From positions 1 to 17,512 of the forward strand of contig LSSN01001979.1 in assembly GCA_001970855.1 (NCBI GenBank): DNA of 17,512 nucleotides, given 5' to 3'. Under the pieces are notes generated by a model. That model searched no databases, was not told the origin of the DNA, and worked only from the letters and a program-made list of their open reading frames with translations. Origin of the DNA: Smittium culicis (lineage: Eukaryota > Kickxellomycota > Harpellomycetes > Harpellales > Legeriomycetaceae). Positions 8,343 through 17,397 of this stretch are shown in pieces (the stretch's first letter is position 1; each line of letters opens with the position of its first letter). Position numbers and translations under genes: made by a program.

Positions 8343-9546
8343 AGTTTATAATACGCTTCTCATTTGGCTAAAAGTGATTAAAATTTAATATAATTTTAAA
8401 TTAATAATGCTCAAATTACATATCAAAAATTTTTTTAAATTACAATGAAAAATAAACATGGTTCAAAATAATTAACGTTGATATGCTGGGTAATAGTGGC
8501 TTTGAAAGCTTAGAGCTAAATAATTTTATTGAGGTATAAGTGTATAAAAAGAAGGGAATTAAAACCAGATAATATTTGTGAAATGTTGTTGAACAGCAGA
8601 ATCGTACATATTAGGGAGTATGCTGTCTTTATATACTAAAATATAAGACTATAGCAAGAATGAGTGATAAGATGCAGTGGTCAATGGTATGTGAAAGATA
8701 AGGCATGCGTAATATTTGTGATTTATGTGAGGGGATATCAATGTAGGATATTAGTTTATGACAAACATATGCATTTTTTATTTCATTGAAACCAGGCCTA
8801 AACTATTGCTGAAATGACTCGATTATAGTTAAACGCAAATGCAAAATGCAAAAAAAAACCATAAAGATATTTGTCTAATATGCTCAAGTGGCTACAGAAT
8901 GTTAATTGTATTAGTGATATGGAAATAAGATGAAATTACTATAAATATAATTTCTTCTCAAAAATACCCAATACTTAATCGTGAGTCGAGCATAAGAAAG
9001 TGAAGTTTGATTAGGTATTATTAATTTGAAAGAAAATAGCAGTTGACTCAGTTAATGGTAGGAATATGAATAGCAGTTTTAATTGTTGTAAAATCAATAA
9101 TTAATCATTAAAATTGCGGATATCTATAAATATATTTATTATTTTTTCATATTGCTCATAATTTTATTCCAAAAATGGCAAATTAAATTATTTATAAAAA
9201 TGGCGAATATTTGATCAGGTCGATGATAAGTATTCCTATATCAGATTAAATCTCCCAGAGTTTTTTTTTTTTTGTAGTATCTGTAATTACGACAATATTA
9301 AATAGAACAAACTCCTTAATCACATATAACATATAAAAAATCTAACAATCAAAAATTCCCAAGCTAATCGACCATTAAAACCGCATTATGTCCATCTCAT
9401 TCTCCATCCTCTAATTCAAAATATTTCATTTGAGAAATTCTTTAGATAGAGATCACATTTAGGCATAGAGAGTTGCAGTGTATCATACTGCATAAAAATT
9501 TAATTGAATATGAAAAAATCATTACTTTAATTTAGCAAATAATAAT
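8343..9546. other. Gene-free AT-rich region
   Basis: About 1.2 kb without a credible open frame or transposon end. It contains a T run at 9262-9273 and scattered simple A/T tracts. I see nothing else that can be supported. Confidence 0.5.
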
Positions 9547-9941
9547 TTAGCCCTTCCCCGCGAGGTAGACTGTTTTTGATCTACAAAATATAGCCAACAG
9601 CGTTCAATTATTATAATTTAATTCCAGGACTTTAAGAAATATTGTTTTTTTTTTTGTTGATTAACCCTTTCCCGCCCAACACTCTTGAAAAAAATTTATT
9701 CATTGATTAGATAGTCATTTATAAGATTCTTTATTATTTGCTTTTATTTTGAATTATACCAATATATCTTAAGGCCTCGGAATTAATCGATTTTCATTGA
9801 ACGCGGTTGGCTATATTTGGTCATCCAAAAATAGTCTACCGCGCGGGAAAGGGTTAATAGAAAATAGAAAATATTATTAATAATCATAAGCAAATCAATA
9901 CATTCGTTTTTTTCAAAGAGCGTTGGACGTGAAAGGGTTTA
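9547..9941 (-). mobile_element. Family A MITE, copy A8, split by A9
   Basis: An inverted copy. TTAG at 9547-9550 is followed by CCCTTCCCCGCGAGGTAGAC and TTTTTGATCTAC. The element breaks at TTAA 9661 and resumes after 9857, with ATAATCATAAGCAAATCAAT and TTTTTTCAAAGAGCGTTGG, ending GTGAAAGGG and TTTA at 9938-9941. Removing A9 and one TTAA leaves about 202 bp, the expected family length (197) plus a slightly longer T run. The reconstruction is therefore self-consistent. Confidence 0.8.
9661..9857 (+). mobile_element. Family A MITE, copy A9, nested in A8 (197 bp)
   Basis: Intact TTAA boxes at 9661-9664 and 9854-9857. Termini are CCCTTTCCCGCCCAACACTC and CCGCGCGGGAAAGGG. It is one of the cleanest copies, in the opposite orientation to its host A8. 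It carries the CCTCGGAATTAAT and GGCTATATTTGG blocks. The flanks join to restore a contiguous A8, so this is a true insertion with TTAA duplicated. Confidence 0.88.
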
Positions 9942-10740
9942 TCTGAATCCATCATAAGCGCTATTTTACTGGCTTTATTTCAATTCAAATTGAGCGCGTT
10001 TTTATTTCTGTTTGCAATTATTTCTAAACTCGACATTTTCCACTTTACTGATTCTCCTATAGTTTTAAGGTATTATGACGAATCCTGTCACAGATATTAA
10101 AAAATTACCAAGTCATTAATCTTATATTGGAAAATATACAAGTCTGATAACCAGCAATAAAGATTAAAAGCTTTCCCACGCTCCCATTGCTCAAAATTTG
10201 CTTAATAATGGTTTTGATAACGCAATAAATACCAAAAAAAAATGGGTTACAATCGAATTAAATATCCATTGGCCTATCTCTTTTTACCGTTCCGATTTTG
10301 GAAAATGCTTATGGGTTATGATTCCCTTAAATCCGTAAAAAATTCGGCTGTTTTTGATTTTTATTTTAGAAAAGCCCCAATAAAAGAATTTTCAAAACGC
10401 TAATCAGATTTATTCTTGATCACTCAATAAAGCTTTGAGATTTTTTATTTTAATAGTTATTGAATAAAAAATGATTAATAAAAAAAAAAAAAAAAAAATG
10501 ATTAATAATCAAAAAATATGCCTCTACTCATAAATCGATTTAAAAAGCTATTTACTTTAATTTTATATTTCTATTATTCACTACTACCTCATACACATAT
10601 TTCGAGTCTAAAATAAATAGTATACTTGCGTATATAAATTGCCGCTATAGTAACATGGTATATAACTATAAATATTTCAATTTCAAGTATCATTTTATTC
10701 TTGTAGAAATATACCTAGCTAACTCAAGTTTCCTGAGTGT
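9942..10740. other. Gene-free region upstream of gene 2
   Basis: AT-rich, non-coding. The only structured feature is an A run (10480-10497) flanked by a direct repeat, listed separately. A TATATAAA match at 10630-10637 is about 190 bases from the gene 2 start and could be an upstream TATA. No other element is supported. Confidence 0.45.
10471..10507 (+). repeat. Poly(A) run flanked by direct repeat ATGATTAATA
   Basis: ATGATTAATA at 10471-10480 is repeated at 10498-10507, with only A residues between the copies. Further A residues precede the first copy. This could be a replication-slippage duplication. It could also be the scar of a retroposon so strongly 5'-truncated that only the tail and target duplication remain. 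Confidence 0.6.
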
Positions 10741-10767
10741 CTTTTAATTTTTTTTTTTTTTTTGTAA

Positions 10768-10779
10768 TTTATAAAAATA
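10768..10779 (+). promoter_or_regulatory. Candidate TATA box of gene 2
   Basis: TTTATAAAAATA lies about 45-55 bases upstream of the gene 2 ATG, after a T run at 10747-10763. Poly(dT) followed by a TATA-like box is a common fungal promoter layout. In such AT-rich DNA the match is weak evidence by itself. Confidence 0.35.
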
Positions 10780-10822
10780 TTTAGTTATACTGTTAATATA
10801 CTTCGATTTCAATTTTTACATA

Positions 10823-12697
10823 ATGTCAAATATCTTAAAAAATAACTCTAGTAAGACTAGTACAGACCGAGCTCAGCTAAGAAAATGCAGCAGCCCTGAA
10901 TACTTATCCGACGATTCTGAAATTTGCTCTGTTAACTCTCCAAAGCAGCAATCAAACTCTGTAAATATGCTGGGATCTACTTTCAGCTCATCAAACAACC
11001 TGACAGAAGTGTCGAATTCAACACCAAAATCAGATTTGTGCACTTCAGATAGCGTAATAGATATGAGCGCCTCTCGAAATTTGGTAGATATCACTGCCGT
11101 TCCATCAAAAGACGACATTAAGAGCGACTTTGGAGCTGAAAAGCTCGAAATTGGTCAAGTTCAGAGTGCGATTAGCAGCGGCTATGAAATGGATACGTAT
11201 AGCAAGTTGAAGAAAGTGCTGCTGTTCATTTTTTTGACGCTGGGGATATTTCTGTCGAGTTTTGGTAGTACAGGTATAGCAACAGCGATCCCTAAAATCG
11301 AGTCCGAGTTCAAGTCTAAGGCATTGACAGTATGGTTTTCGACTTCATACTTGCTGACGATGACTTTTATGCGTCCACTTTATGGCAGGTTTATTCAAAT
11401 TTTTGGGGTGAAGCCAATATCTGTTATTATCGTTGTATTTTTTGAAATCGGTACTCTTGTTTGTGCTCTGTCGAGATCATCTGCTATGCTTATAACCGGC
11501 CGTTTTATATCTGGTGCTGGAGCCGGGGGGTTCCTTGTTCTCGGGACTTTGATCATATCCAAAATTGCGCCTCTTGAGCAGAGGGGTAAGTACTTTGGCG
11601 TTTTCAATTCAGTGTTCTGTGTTTCTGGAGCTATTGGGCCAGCAATAGGCGGGGCATTTACTGATGAGGGTTCGTGGAGATGGTGCTTTTATATTCCATT
11701 TATTCTTGGGGTTTTCCCGTTGATTGCGATCCTTCTAATTCTTGACACGCCGCCTCCACAAGAAAAACTACGAGAGAAATTTGACCGAATAGACTTTCCA
11801 GGATTACTGTTACTGGCTGTATCTATATTTAGCTTAATCACAGCGTTCAATTTAGCAGAGCCTATGACAGGGTTTAAATCAGTCAGGGTTTTGGCTTTAC
11901 TTATTTTTGGGTTACTATTAATTCCTATATTCATAGTTTATGAGATCAAAGTAGCTAGAGAGCCGATAGTTCCAATGCACATTTTTAAAATAAGAAATGT
12001 TGCTCTTAATGTATCATGTCAGCTATTTAAAGGGTTTGTTATGTATGGAATGATATTTATTCTTCCGCCGTACTACATGGCAGTTCATCTCAATAGTTCG
12101 AAACATGCAGGATATTTTTTGCTTCCATACTTTTTGAGTTTCCTTATCAGTTCAATTATAACAGGACTTCTTATCAGAAGAACAAGGAATTTTTATCGAG
12201 TATATATTTGGGGAGGGGCATTTATAATTCCTATTGGACTAGGGCTGATCACAACTTTCAATTTGGATTCTTCTAACTTTGTAAGGGCATTTTATCCTAT
12301 ATTGGTGGGATTGGGTCTAGGACTATGCATAAGCCCGATGGTTGTTTCGGTGCAAGTAGTTTCTTCTAAACAGATCCTGATCATGACAACGACATTTGTA
12401 TCGTTAATTCGGGATATAGGAGGATCTTTAGGAATAGCTATACTTCTCTCAATCAGCTCAAGCTCGCTAAATTCAAAGCTAGACTCGATGCCGCAAATAT
12501 TTTCTAGGTACCCTTGCTTGTCAGATATCTCGATAACCAGCTCAAATATAATTTGTGATCCTAGCATTGCTAGTGATGTCAAAGACTTTATACTTGAGTC
12601 TTATGTATCATCAATCAGGAAATCATTTATTACTCTAGTTCCGCTTTCATTAGTTTCTCTGATTATTACATTATTCATTACGCATGTTGATTTTTGA
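10823..12697 (+). CDS. Divergent DHA2-like MFS protein, motif A altered (gene 2)
   Basis: A 624-residue intronless protein with the DHA2 plan: a hydrophilic N-terminus of about 128 residues, then about 14 hydrophobic segments (TM1 near 130-152, TM14 near 602-620). Kept features are Arg227 in motif B (GRFISGAGAGG), motif C GPAIGG (272-277), SWRWCFYIP, the PMHIFKIRNVAL loop and the loop before TM14. Changed features are as follows. The TM1 LDxTIVxxALP motif reads FGSTGIATAIP (147-157), with Gly148 in place of Asp. Motif A reads GRFIQIFGVK (188-197), with Gln192 in place of the near-invariant Asp. The LNWGG motif is gone. The Lys-rich tail is missing, so the protein stops at HVDF. The N-terminus is about 75-80 residues longer than in genes 1 and 3 and rich in Ser and Thr. 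The frame is open throughout, which argues against a pseudogene. Transport activity, or a sensor-like role, cannot be decided. A at -3 supports the start. Confidence 0.93.
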   Translation: MSNILKNNSSKTSTDRAQLRKCSSPEYLSDDSEICSVNSPKQQSNSVNMLGSTFSSSNNLTEVSNSTPKSDLCTSDSVIDMSASRNLVDITAVPSKDDIKSDFGAEKLEIGQVQSAISSGYEMDTYSKLKKVLLFIFLTLGIFLSSFGSTGIATAIPKIESEFKSKALTVWFSTSYLLTMTFMRPLYGRFIQIFGVKPISVIIVVFFEIGTLVCALSRSSAMLITGRFISGAGAGGFLVLGTLIISKIAPLEQRGKYFGVFNSVFCVSGAIGPAIGGAFTDEGSWRWCFYIPFILGVFPLIAILLILDTPPPQEKLREKFDRIDFPGLLLLAVSIFSLITAFNLAEPMTGFKSVRVLALLIFGLLLIPIFIVYEIKVAREPIVPMHIFKIRNVALNVSCQLFKGFVMYGMIFILPPYYMAVHLNSSKHAGYFLLPYFLSFLISSIITGLLIRRTRNFYRVYIWGGAFIIPIGLGLITTFNLDSSNFVRAFYPILVGLGLGLCISPMVVSVQVVSSKQILIMTTTFVSLIRDIGGSLGIAILLSISSSSLNSKLDSMPQIFSRYPCLSDISITSSNIICDPSIASDVKDFILESYVSSIRKSFITLVPLSLVSLIITLFITHVDF

Positions 12698-12709
12698 TCA
12701 CTTGACCAT

Positions 12710-12715
12710 AATAAA
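12710..12715 (+). terminator. Candidate polyadenylation signal of gene 2
   Basis: AATAAA 13 bases after the TGA stop codon, followed by an A/T-rich stretch. The position fits a short 3' UTR. The motif alone is common in this base composition. Confidence 0.4.
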
Positions 12716-13879
12716 ATATAATCTAAAAAAATTTTTGATATAAATTTTATACTCATAACTATATCGAATTGGTTGATATTATCTAATTGTGGTGTTTCGA
12801 GAAAGAATTATAAGCGAATAGAAGGATTGGTGTAATTATTCGAGTTTTTGTTTTTATAGCGAGGTGAATCCATTGAAGAAACCAAACCAAGAATAAAGTT
12901 TAGTTAAACTCGGGTTAGGGGAGTTTATTGCTAGAAAAATAGGGGCTTTATTGGCAAATATATATATTGTTTAAAATTAAAATGTTCTAATAAATAGTGA
13001 TAGTACAAATTTGCGATAATTTGTTTCACATTCTTTAAAATTTAGACTTTTTTTTTTTTTTTTTAAAAAAAGAAAGTAGGTTAGTTTGACATTTATGTAG
13101 ATTCAGTGAGTAATCTACAGATTATATACAAAAGGTAGAGCAGTTATGCAGTTGAGTCTTCTTGTGGGAAGCAAACTAGGAAGGCTGCCATATATTCTGC
13201 TGAACCCATTTTTGTGTAATATACAGGATGTATTCAAAAGATGAATAAAATATGACAGTTGTCGTTAATGGAGACTTGAATGCCATAATAATTCATAAAT
13301 GCACGACTAGCCTGCTAATTATAACCTTGTGCATACTTTTTTTTTTTGATATAAAGCAGGTGGATCTAGAATAAATTATGCTAAACAAATGATACTGTAA
13401 GAAAGATAAATACGATGTCTTGGCATGAATGAGAGTTAAAGCTGATGTAATGTATTGCAATTGGCTATATTGTAGCGCGAAAGTTTAATAAAATTGACGA
13501 GTAGAAGAAATCGAATTATTGGAATACTGGTATTGATTTCAATTTAAGACACAGAAATAAACGTCTGCGAAAATTAAAGATTCCGGGACTTGATTGCTTT
13601 TTAAATATAATGGTAAAAGGGACTAGATAAGATTACTCATAACGAGTACGACGATCGGAGAAAAAATTTTCAAATATTTCTTTATGGTTTCATAAAGCTG
13701 GCAGATCAACATCGCCTATATTAATTAGTTTGACAGCCTACAGCATTCACCTTATCGCCAATAAGCTACGCCTTTCTGATAAAAGTCGGATCTTAATTAA
13801 AAGTTGCGCAATTTAATTCTAGTTTCTTTACAAAATAGAATCTATTAAGACTCAGTAAATATAAAAAAAACCTAATGGT
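12716..13879. other. Gene-free region downstream of gene 2
   Basis: AT-rich DNA with a T run followed by A residues at 13048-13071. No open frame of useful length, transposon terminus or RNA gene is seen. Confidence 0.5.
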
Positions 13880-14155
13880 ATGCATTTTAAATATCCGTTT
13901 AGAAGCTTGAAAAGAATGATTTTGAGACTTTTCCGCAGCTACGACTACCGTCACTCCAAAAGGGAAGCCTCAAGCATTTTAGTCGCAGGAAAAATGGCTG
14001 TAAAAAGCGGCTGCAAGGTTACTATTGAACAAACTATGCTAAATGCTGAGATGGGAATGAGCAGCGAGGGATGTGACTGTTGCCCAATTGATTCCGGGCG
14101 AAAATGTATACAGAAAATTACGCAGCATAGAAAACACGGAGCTTTTATTCTCTGA
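13880..14155 (+). CDS. Unrecognised small open frame, 91 codons, doubtful gene
   Basis: The predicted product is basic, with a Cys-rich stretch GCDCCPIDSGRKC near residues 68-80. It matches no family I recognise. The reason to list it is composition. From about 13930 to 14140 the DNA is visibly richer in G and C than its surroundings, as coding DNA is here. The stop codon lies in the first unit of a 20-bp tandem repeat, so the true C-terminus may have been disrupted. It could be an exon or relic of a former gene, or chance. No TATA box or AATAAA is convincingly placed. Confidence 0.22.
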   Translation: MHFKYPFRSLKRMILRLFRSYDYRHSKREASSILVAGKMAVKSGCKVTIEQTMLNAEMGMSSEGCDCCPIDSGRKCIQKITQHRKHGAFIL

Positions 14156-14209
14156 AATTTGCTTTTATTCTCTGAAATTTGCTTTTATTCTCTGAAATTT
14201 GCTTTTATT
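14141..14209 (+). repeat. 20-bp tandem repeat, about 3.4 copies
   Basis: The unit GCTTTTATTCTCTGAAATTT occurs perfectly at 14141-14160, 14161-14180 and 14181-14200, followed by a partial copy GCTTTTATT (14201-14209). Perfect identity implies recent expansion. The 80-codon open frame crossing it (14159-14401) is low-complexity and unlikely to be a gene. Confidence 0.95.
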
Positions 14210-14498
14210 AATAAGCACAGTAACTCTCCAAATCCAACTCTGTGCAAATCTACCCCCCTTAACACTCCATCCCGGAAACTAGAAATTAACCAAACTTTAT
14301 TGGTCACTAAACTATCACAAATATCTTCATTACTCACCATTGGCCCATCACCGTTTTTTCACAATCTTTCTGCAGCGGCTAATTTGCTGAATTATAATTA
14401 GATCCATTTATACTAGTTGCTAAATTGGTAATTTGTTTGGCACCTAGCTATTCAGAAGCTGTAGAGTATTTGACACTAAAACTAAAACTACTATATCT

Positions 14499-14569
14499 AA
14501 TTTTGTCAGCAGCTAAGCTATTTGGAATTTTGTCAGCAACTCAGCTATTTTTGGAATTTTGACAGCTAT
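14499..14569 (+). repeat. Imperfect 27-29-bp tandem repeat
   Basis: Three successive units begin AATTTTG(T/A)CAGC: 14499-14525, 14526-14554 and a partial one from 14555. The first two share the core AGCTATTT with a few substitutions and a 2-base length difference. It lies upstream of gene 3. No function is evident. Confidence 0.75.
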
Positions 14570-14894
14570 TACCCCCCTAAATAGATATTGGGATTAAATC
14601 AACCAAATAATCTCATTCTGATTTGCCTCAGAAATTATAATCAAAAACACCCATTTTCAATACATTTCCGATAAAAAAAATTTTATCTACCGCTTGACTA
14701 CTAAAAATACGAGTCCCGGTTGTAGATCTTGGACTATGCGATTTCTAGGCGTTTCCTTCTTTCCCAGCACTACCAGAACTATTTTATATCTAAAAAAAAT
14801 CGCCCTTTAAAATCGAAAATACTTTTTGATTGTTTGTCTACAACATATATAAAATACCCCTAAAAATCTTTTCCTATAACCTTAATAATACTTA

Positions 14895-15278
14895 CAAACA
14901 TAATTCTTTTTTTCTCTTGTTAAACACTGTTTGCACCTTTCCTTTTCCTACTTCATTCTTATCTTTCTTTGTTCTTTATTACTTCTAATAATATTAATTC
15001 AAGCCCTTCAGCTACCCCAACCACTTCTCTTACTCTTATTTTTATACGCTTTCACACCGTTCCTCTTTATAATATATTGCTTCCTCAATCCCTAATTTTC
15101 TATTTCTAGCTAATATACCGTCTCAACACTCTATTTATCAGCTGTATTTCTTTCTATCTTCTCTATATAACCATATCGTAATCGTCTTTATATCAATACT
15201 AGACGCGAATTTTTTTTTAACCTTTTCTTTTCATTAATATAATCTTCATCCCAATCTTTTATATTCCTTCGAATAAAC
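14895..15278 (+). promoter_or_regulatory. Pyrimidine-rich promoter/leader of gene 3
   Basis: Nearly 400 bases strongly enriched in C and T on the coding strand run up to the ATG. TATATAA at 15164-15170, about 110 bases before the ATG, is the best-placed TATA candidate. A stronger-looking ATATATAAAA at 14846-14855, followed by CCCCT, lies 425 bases upstream. CT-rich leaders just upstream of the start are typical of well-expressed fungal genes. The start context AAACATGG is favourable. Confidence 0.5.
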
Positions 15279-16946
15279 ATGGCCAGCTCGACTGATTTAA
15301 AAGTGGATGATCAAGCAAAAATTGACCATGAGCTCACCGAATCCAAAACTGTCAGCATTTCTATAAATGAAAAATCTGCTGTACCTGATGACGATGGAAT
15401 AATCCCTATGTCTTCAAAAGAAAACTTGTTCCTAGTACTAGGTCTCGCCATATCTCTATTCTTGGGTGCCTTAGATAACACTATCGTCTCAACTGCCCTC
15501 CCTACCATTGCCAACGAACTTAACTCCCTATCTCAAATATCTTGGGTCGCCACCTCTTATATGCTTTCTTCCACCGCACTTCAGCCTTTGTATGGAAAAC
15601 TTTCTGATGTTTTCGGAACTAAAATGTGCCTCATTTTTGCTATTGTCATTTTTCAAATTGGTTCCCTTATCAGTGGCTTAGCTAAAAGCGTAATCATTTT
15701 GATTATTGGCCGTGGTATCACTGGTATAGGTGGCGCCGGGCTGTTCGTTCTTGCTATTTTAGTTATCTCTGAAACTATCCCATTAAAAGATAGAGGTAAG
15801 TATATGGGAATGTTTGGCGCAGTTTTTGGTTTGTCTAGTATCATTGGCCCTCTTCTCGGCGGTCTCTTCACTGACAAAGCCTCTTGGAGATGGTGCTTCT
15901 ACATAAACCTACCTCTCGGCGTTGTTTCGCTCCTATCTGTCGTTTTCATTATCAAGGTTAAGCCCCCGACTGGCAGTATCAAAGATAAGCTATCTAGGAT
16001 TGACTTTTTCGGTTTATTACTCCTTGTTTCTGCCTTAGTCATGATCTTACTTGCTCTAAATTGGGGTGGCAATGACTACGCCTGGAACTCACCTCTTGTA
16101 TTATCCCTTCTCATTGTTGGCCTGCTAATGGTAGCAGTCTTTGTCATCTATGAAATCAAATTCCCAAAAGAACCTTTAATCCCAATGAAGATTTTCAAGG
16201 TCAGAAATATCTCCTTAATTTTGGCTTCTCAATTCTTTATTGGTTACGTCATGTTCGGTATCATCTTTTACATTCCCATCTACTACAACGTTTTGCACGA
16301 CGGCTCTGCTACCAAGGCCGGTCTCTTCCTCCTACCTTTCCTCCTCGGTTTAGTATTTGCCTCTATTGCTTCTGGTCAATTTATTGCCAGATCTGGAGTT
16401 TATCGCCCTCTCTTCTGGGTTGGTACCGCTGTCCTAGCTGCTGGTGCTGGTCTTATTTCAACATTCAGCCAAAATACCTCAAGCGCTATACACATTGTTT
16501 ACATGGTTATTGCTGGTTTAGGTCTAGGCCTCTGCATGCAATCAATGATCATCTCCGCTCAAGCCTCTTCAACAAAAGAAATTCTTTCCATGTCAACTAC
16601 TATGGTCGCCTTCTTCCGTGTCATTGGTGGCTCCATTGGTTTGGCTGTCATATCCGCTATCAACTCTAGTTTCTTATCCTCCAAAATTGACCTTTTCGTT
16701 GCTAAATATCCAGAATATAAAGAGATTGCCGAAATAGCCATCAACAACGCCAAAATTATATACGCCAAATCAACTCCCGAAATAGCAAAACAAGGAATTT
16801 TGGACGCTTACATTGTTGCCCTTAGAGCTTCTTTCATTTCTCTCATTCCTGCCGCCATCATAGGTTTCATTTTTACAGTATTCATCAAGCATATTAGTAT
16901 CAAAAAGAACAAGGGCCAATCTGAAAACATTGTCGCCGAAGTATAA
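15279..16946 (+). CDS. DHA2-type MFS transporter, 14 TM (gene 3)
   Basis: A 555-residue H+-coupled MFS exporter of the DHA2 class, close paralogue of gene 1; the substrate is unknown (drug, toxin or basic amino acid are family options). The cytosolic N-terminus (1-48) is acidic and polar. TM1 starts near 49 with LDNTIVSTALP at 65-75 (Asp66). Motif A, GKLSDVFGTK, is at 106-115 (Asp110). Motif B has Arg145 before GITGIGGAG. Motif C, GPLLGG, is at 190-195, then SWRWCFYINLP. LNWGG is at 260-264. The polar loop before TM14 covers about 464-510. The C-terminal tail is Lys-rich (IKKNKG). All transport motifs are intact and the frame has no intron. Codons favour C in third position (GCC, ACC, ATC, CTC) more than the other two paralogues, suggesting stronger expression. 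It reads outwards toward the right-end repeat, mirroring gene 1. Confidence 0.96.
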   Translation: MASSTDLKVDDQAKIDHELTESKTVSISINEKSAVPDDDGIIPMSSKENLFLVLGLAISLFLGALDNTIVSTALPTIANELNSLSQISWVATSYMLSSTALQPLYGKLSDVFGTKMCLIFAIVIFQIGSLISGLAKSVIILIIGRGITGIGGAGLFVLAILVISETIPLKDRGKYMGMFGAVFGLSSIIGPLLGGLFTDKASWRWCFYINLPLGVVSLLSVVFIIKVKPPTGSIKDKLSRIDFFGLLLLVSALVMILLALNWGGNDYAWNSPLVLSLLIVGLLMVAVFVIYEIKFPKEPLIPMKIFKVRNISLILASQFFIGYVMFGIIFYIPIYYNVLHDGSATKAGLFLLPFLLGLVFASIASGQFIARSGVYRPLFWVGTAVLAAGAGLISTFSQNTSSAIHIVYMVIAGLGLGLCMQSMIISAQASSTKEILSMSTTMVAFFRVIGGSIGLAVISAINSSFLSSKIDLFVAKYPEYKEIAEIAINNAKIIYAKSTPEIAKQGILDAYIVALRASFISLIPAAIIGFIFTVFIKHISIKKNKGQSENIVAEV

Positions 16947-17299
16947 CTAGCATATAAAAAAATATAGTTAAAACCACCCCCACCTTTGTAATTTTTTCCC
17001 CCTATATAACCCTTTCTTTTTTTTTTTGTTTATATTTCTTCTTCCTATAGAAATTTACATAAATACAATCGCAGCTCATTGAAAAATATACTCATGTTTC
17101 CTTTTTGATACATTTTTACTTTTTGTTTTTTATCTGTGCTAATTGTAGAAATCAAATTAATTTCAGAATATATATTTATACGCGGAATATCTGAAAGAGA
17201 ACTTCCAGACTAAACCCAAATATGTACTAATTTGTAAATCATATATCTCTTTATAAAAAAAAATAATAAACTTAGCCGAAGCAATGAAGAATCTATAGA
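16947..17299. other. 3' flank of gene 3
   Basis: AT-rich with C-rich and T-rich patches just after the stop (CCACCCCCACC at 16973-16983, T run 17019-17028). There is no AATAAA close to the stop codon. No gene is supported. The 62-codon minus-strand frame at 17163-17351 owes its Arg-Glu run to the CT microsatellite. Confidence 0.45.
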
Positions 17300-17397
17300 C
17301 CTCTCTCTCTCTCTCTCTCTCTCTTAGAAAAGTTTTTCTTAGGCGAGCCAATAGGATTAAAGAATCTATAAAATTTTATATCTTATCTACTATTCAC
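17300..17397 (-). repeat. Right-end inverted repeat unit with CT microsatellite
   Basis: A CT run (17300-17324) is followed by AGAAAAGTTTTTCTTAGGCG, AGCCAATAGGATTAAAG, AAATTTTATATCTTATC and TACTATTCAC. This is the reverse complement of 220-308 at the left end, with a few differences and a longer microsatellite. Confidence 0.85.

Noticed and set aside
4252..9941. Reading the MITEs as Tc1/mariner elements with TA duplications
   Set aside because: Every TTAA contains TA, so this cannot be fully excluded. The full four-base box kept on both sides of the cleanest copies (A4, A6, A9) and the CCC termini fit piggyBac better.
11580..11595. Good 5' splice-site consensus GGTAAGTA inside gene 2, and again in gene 3 near 15795
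   Set aside because: It encodes the conserved Arg-Gly-Lys-Tyr loop and the homologous reading frame continues unbroken on both sides, so no intron is removed there.
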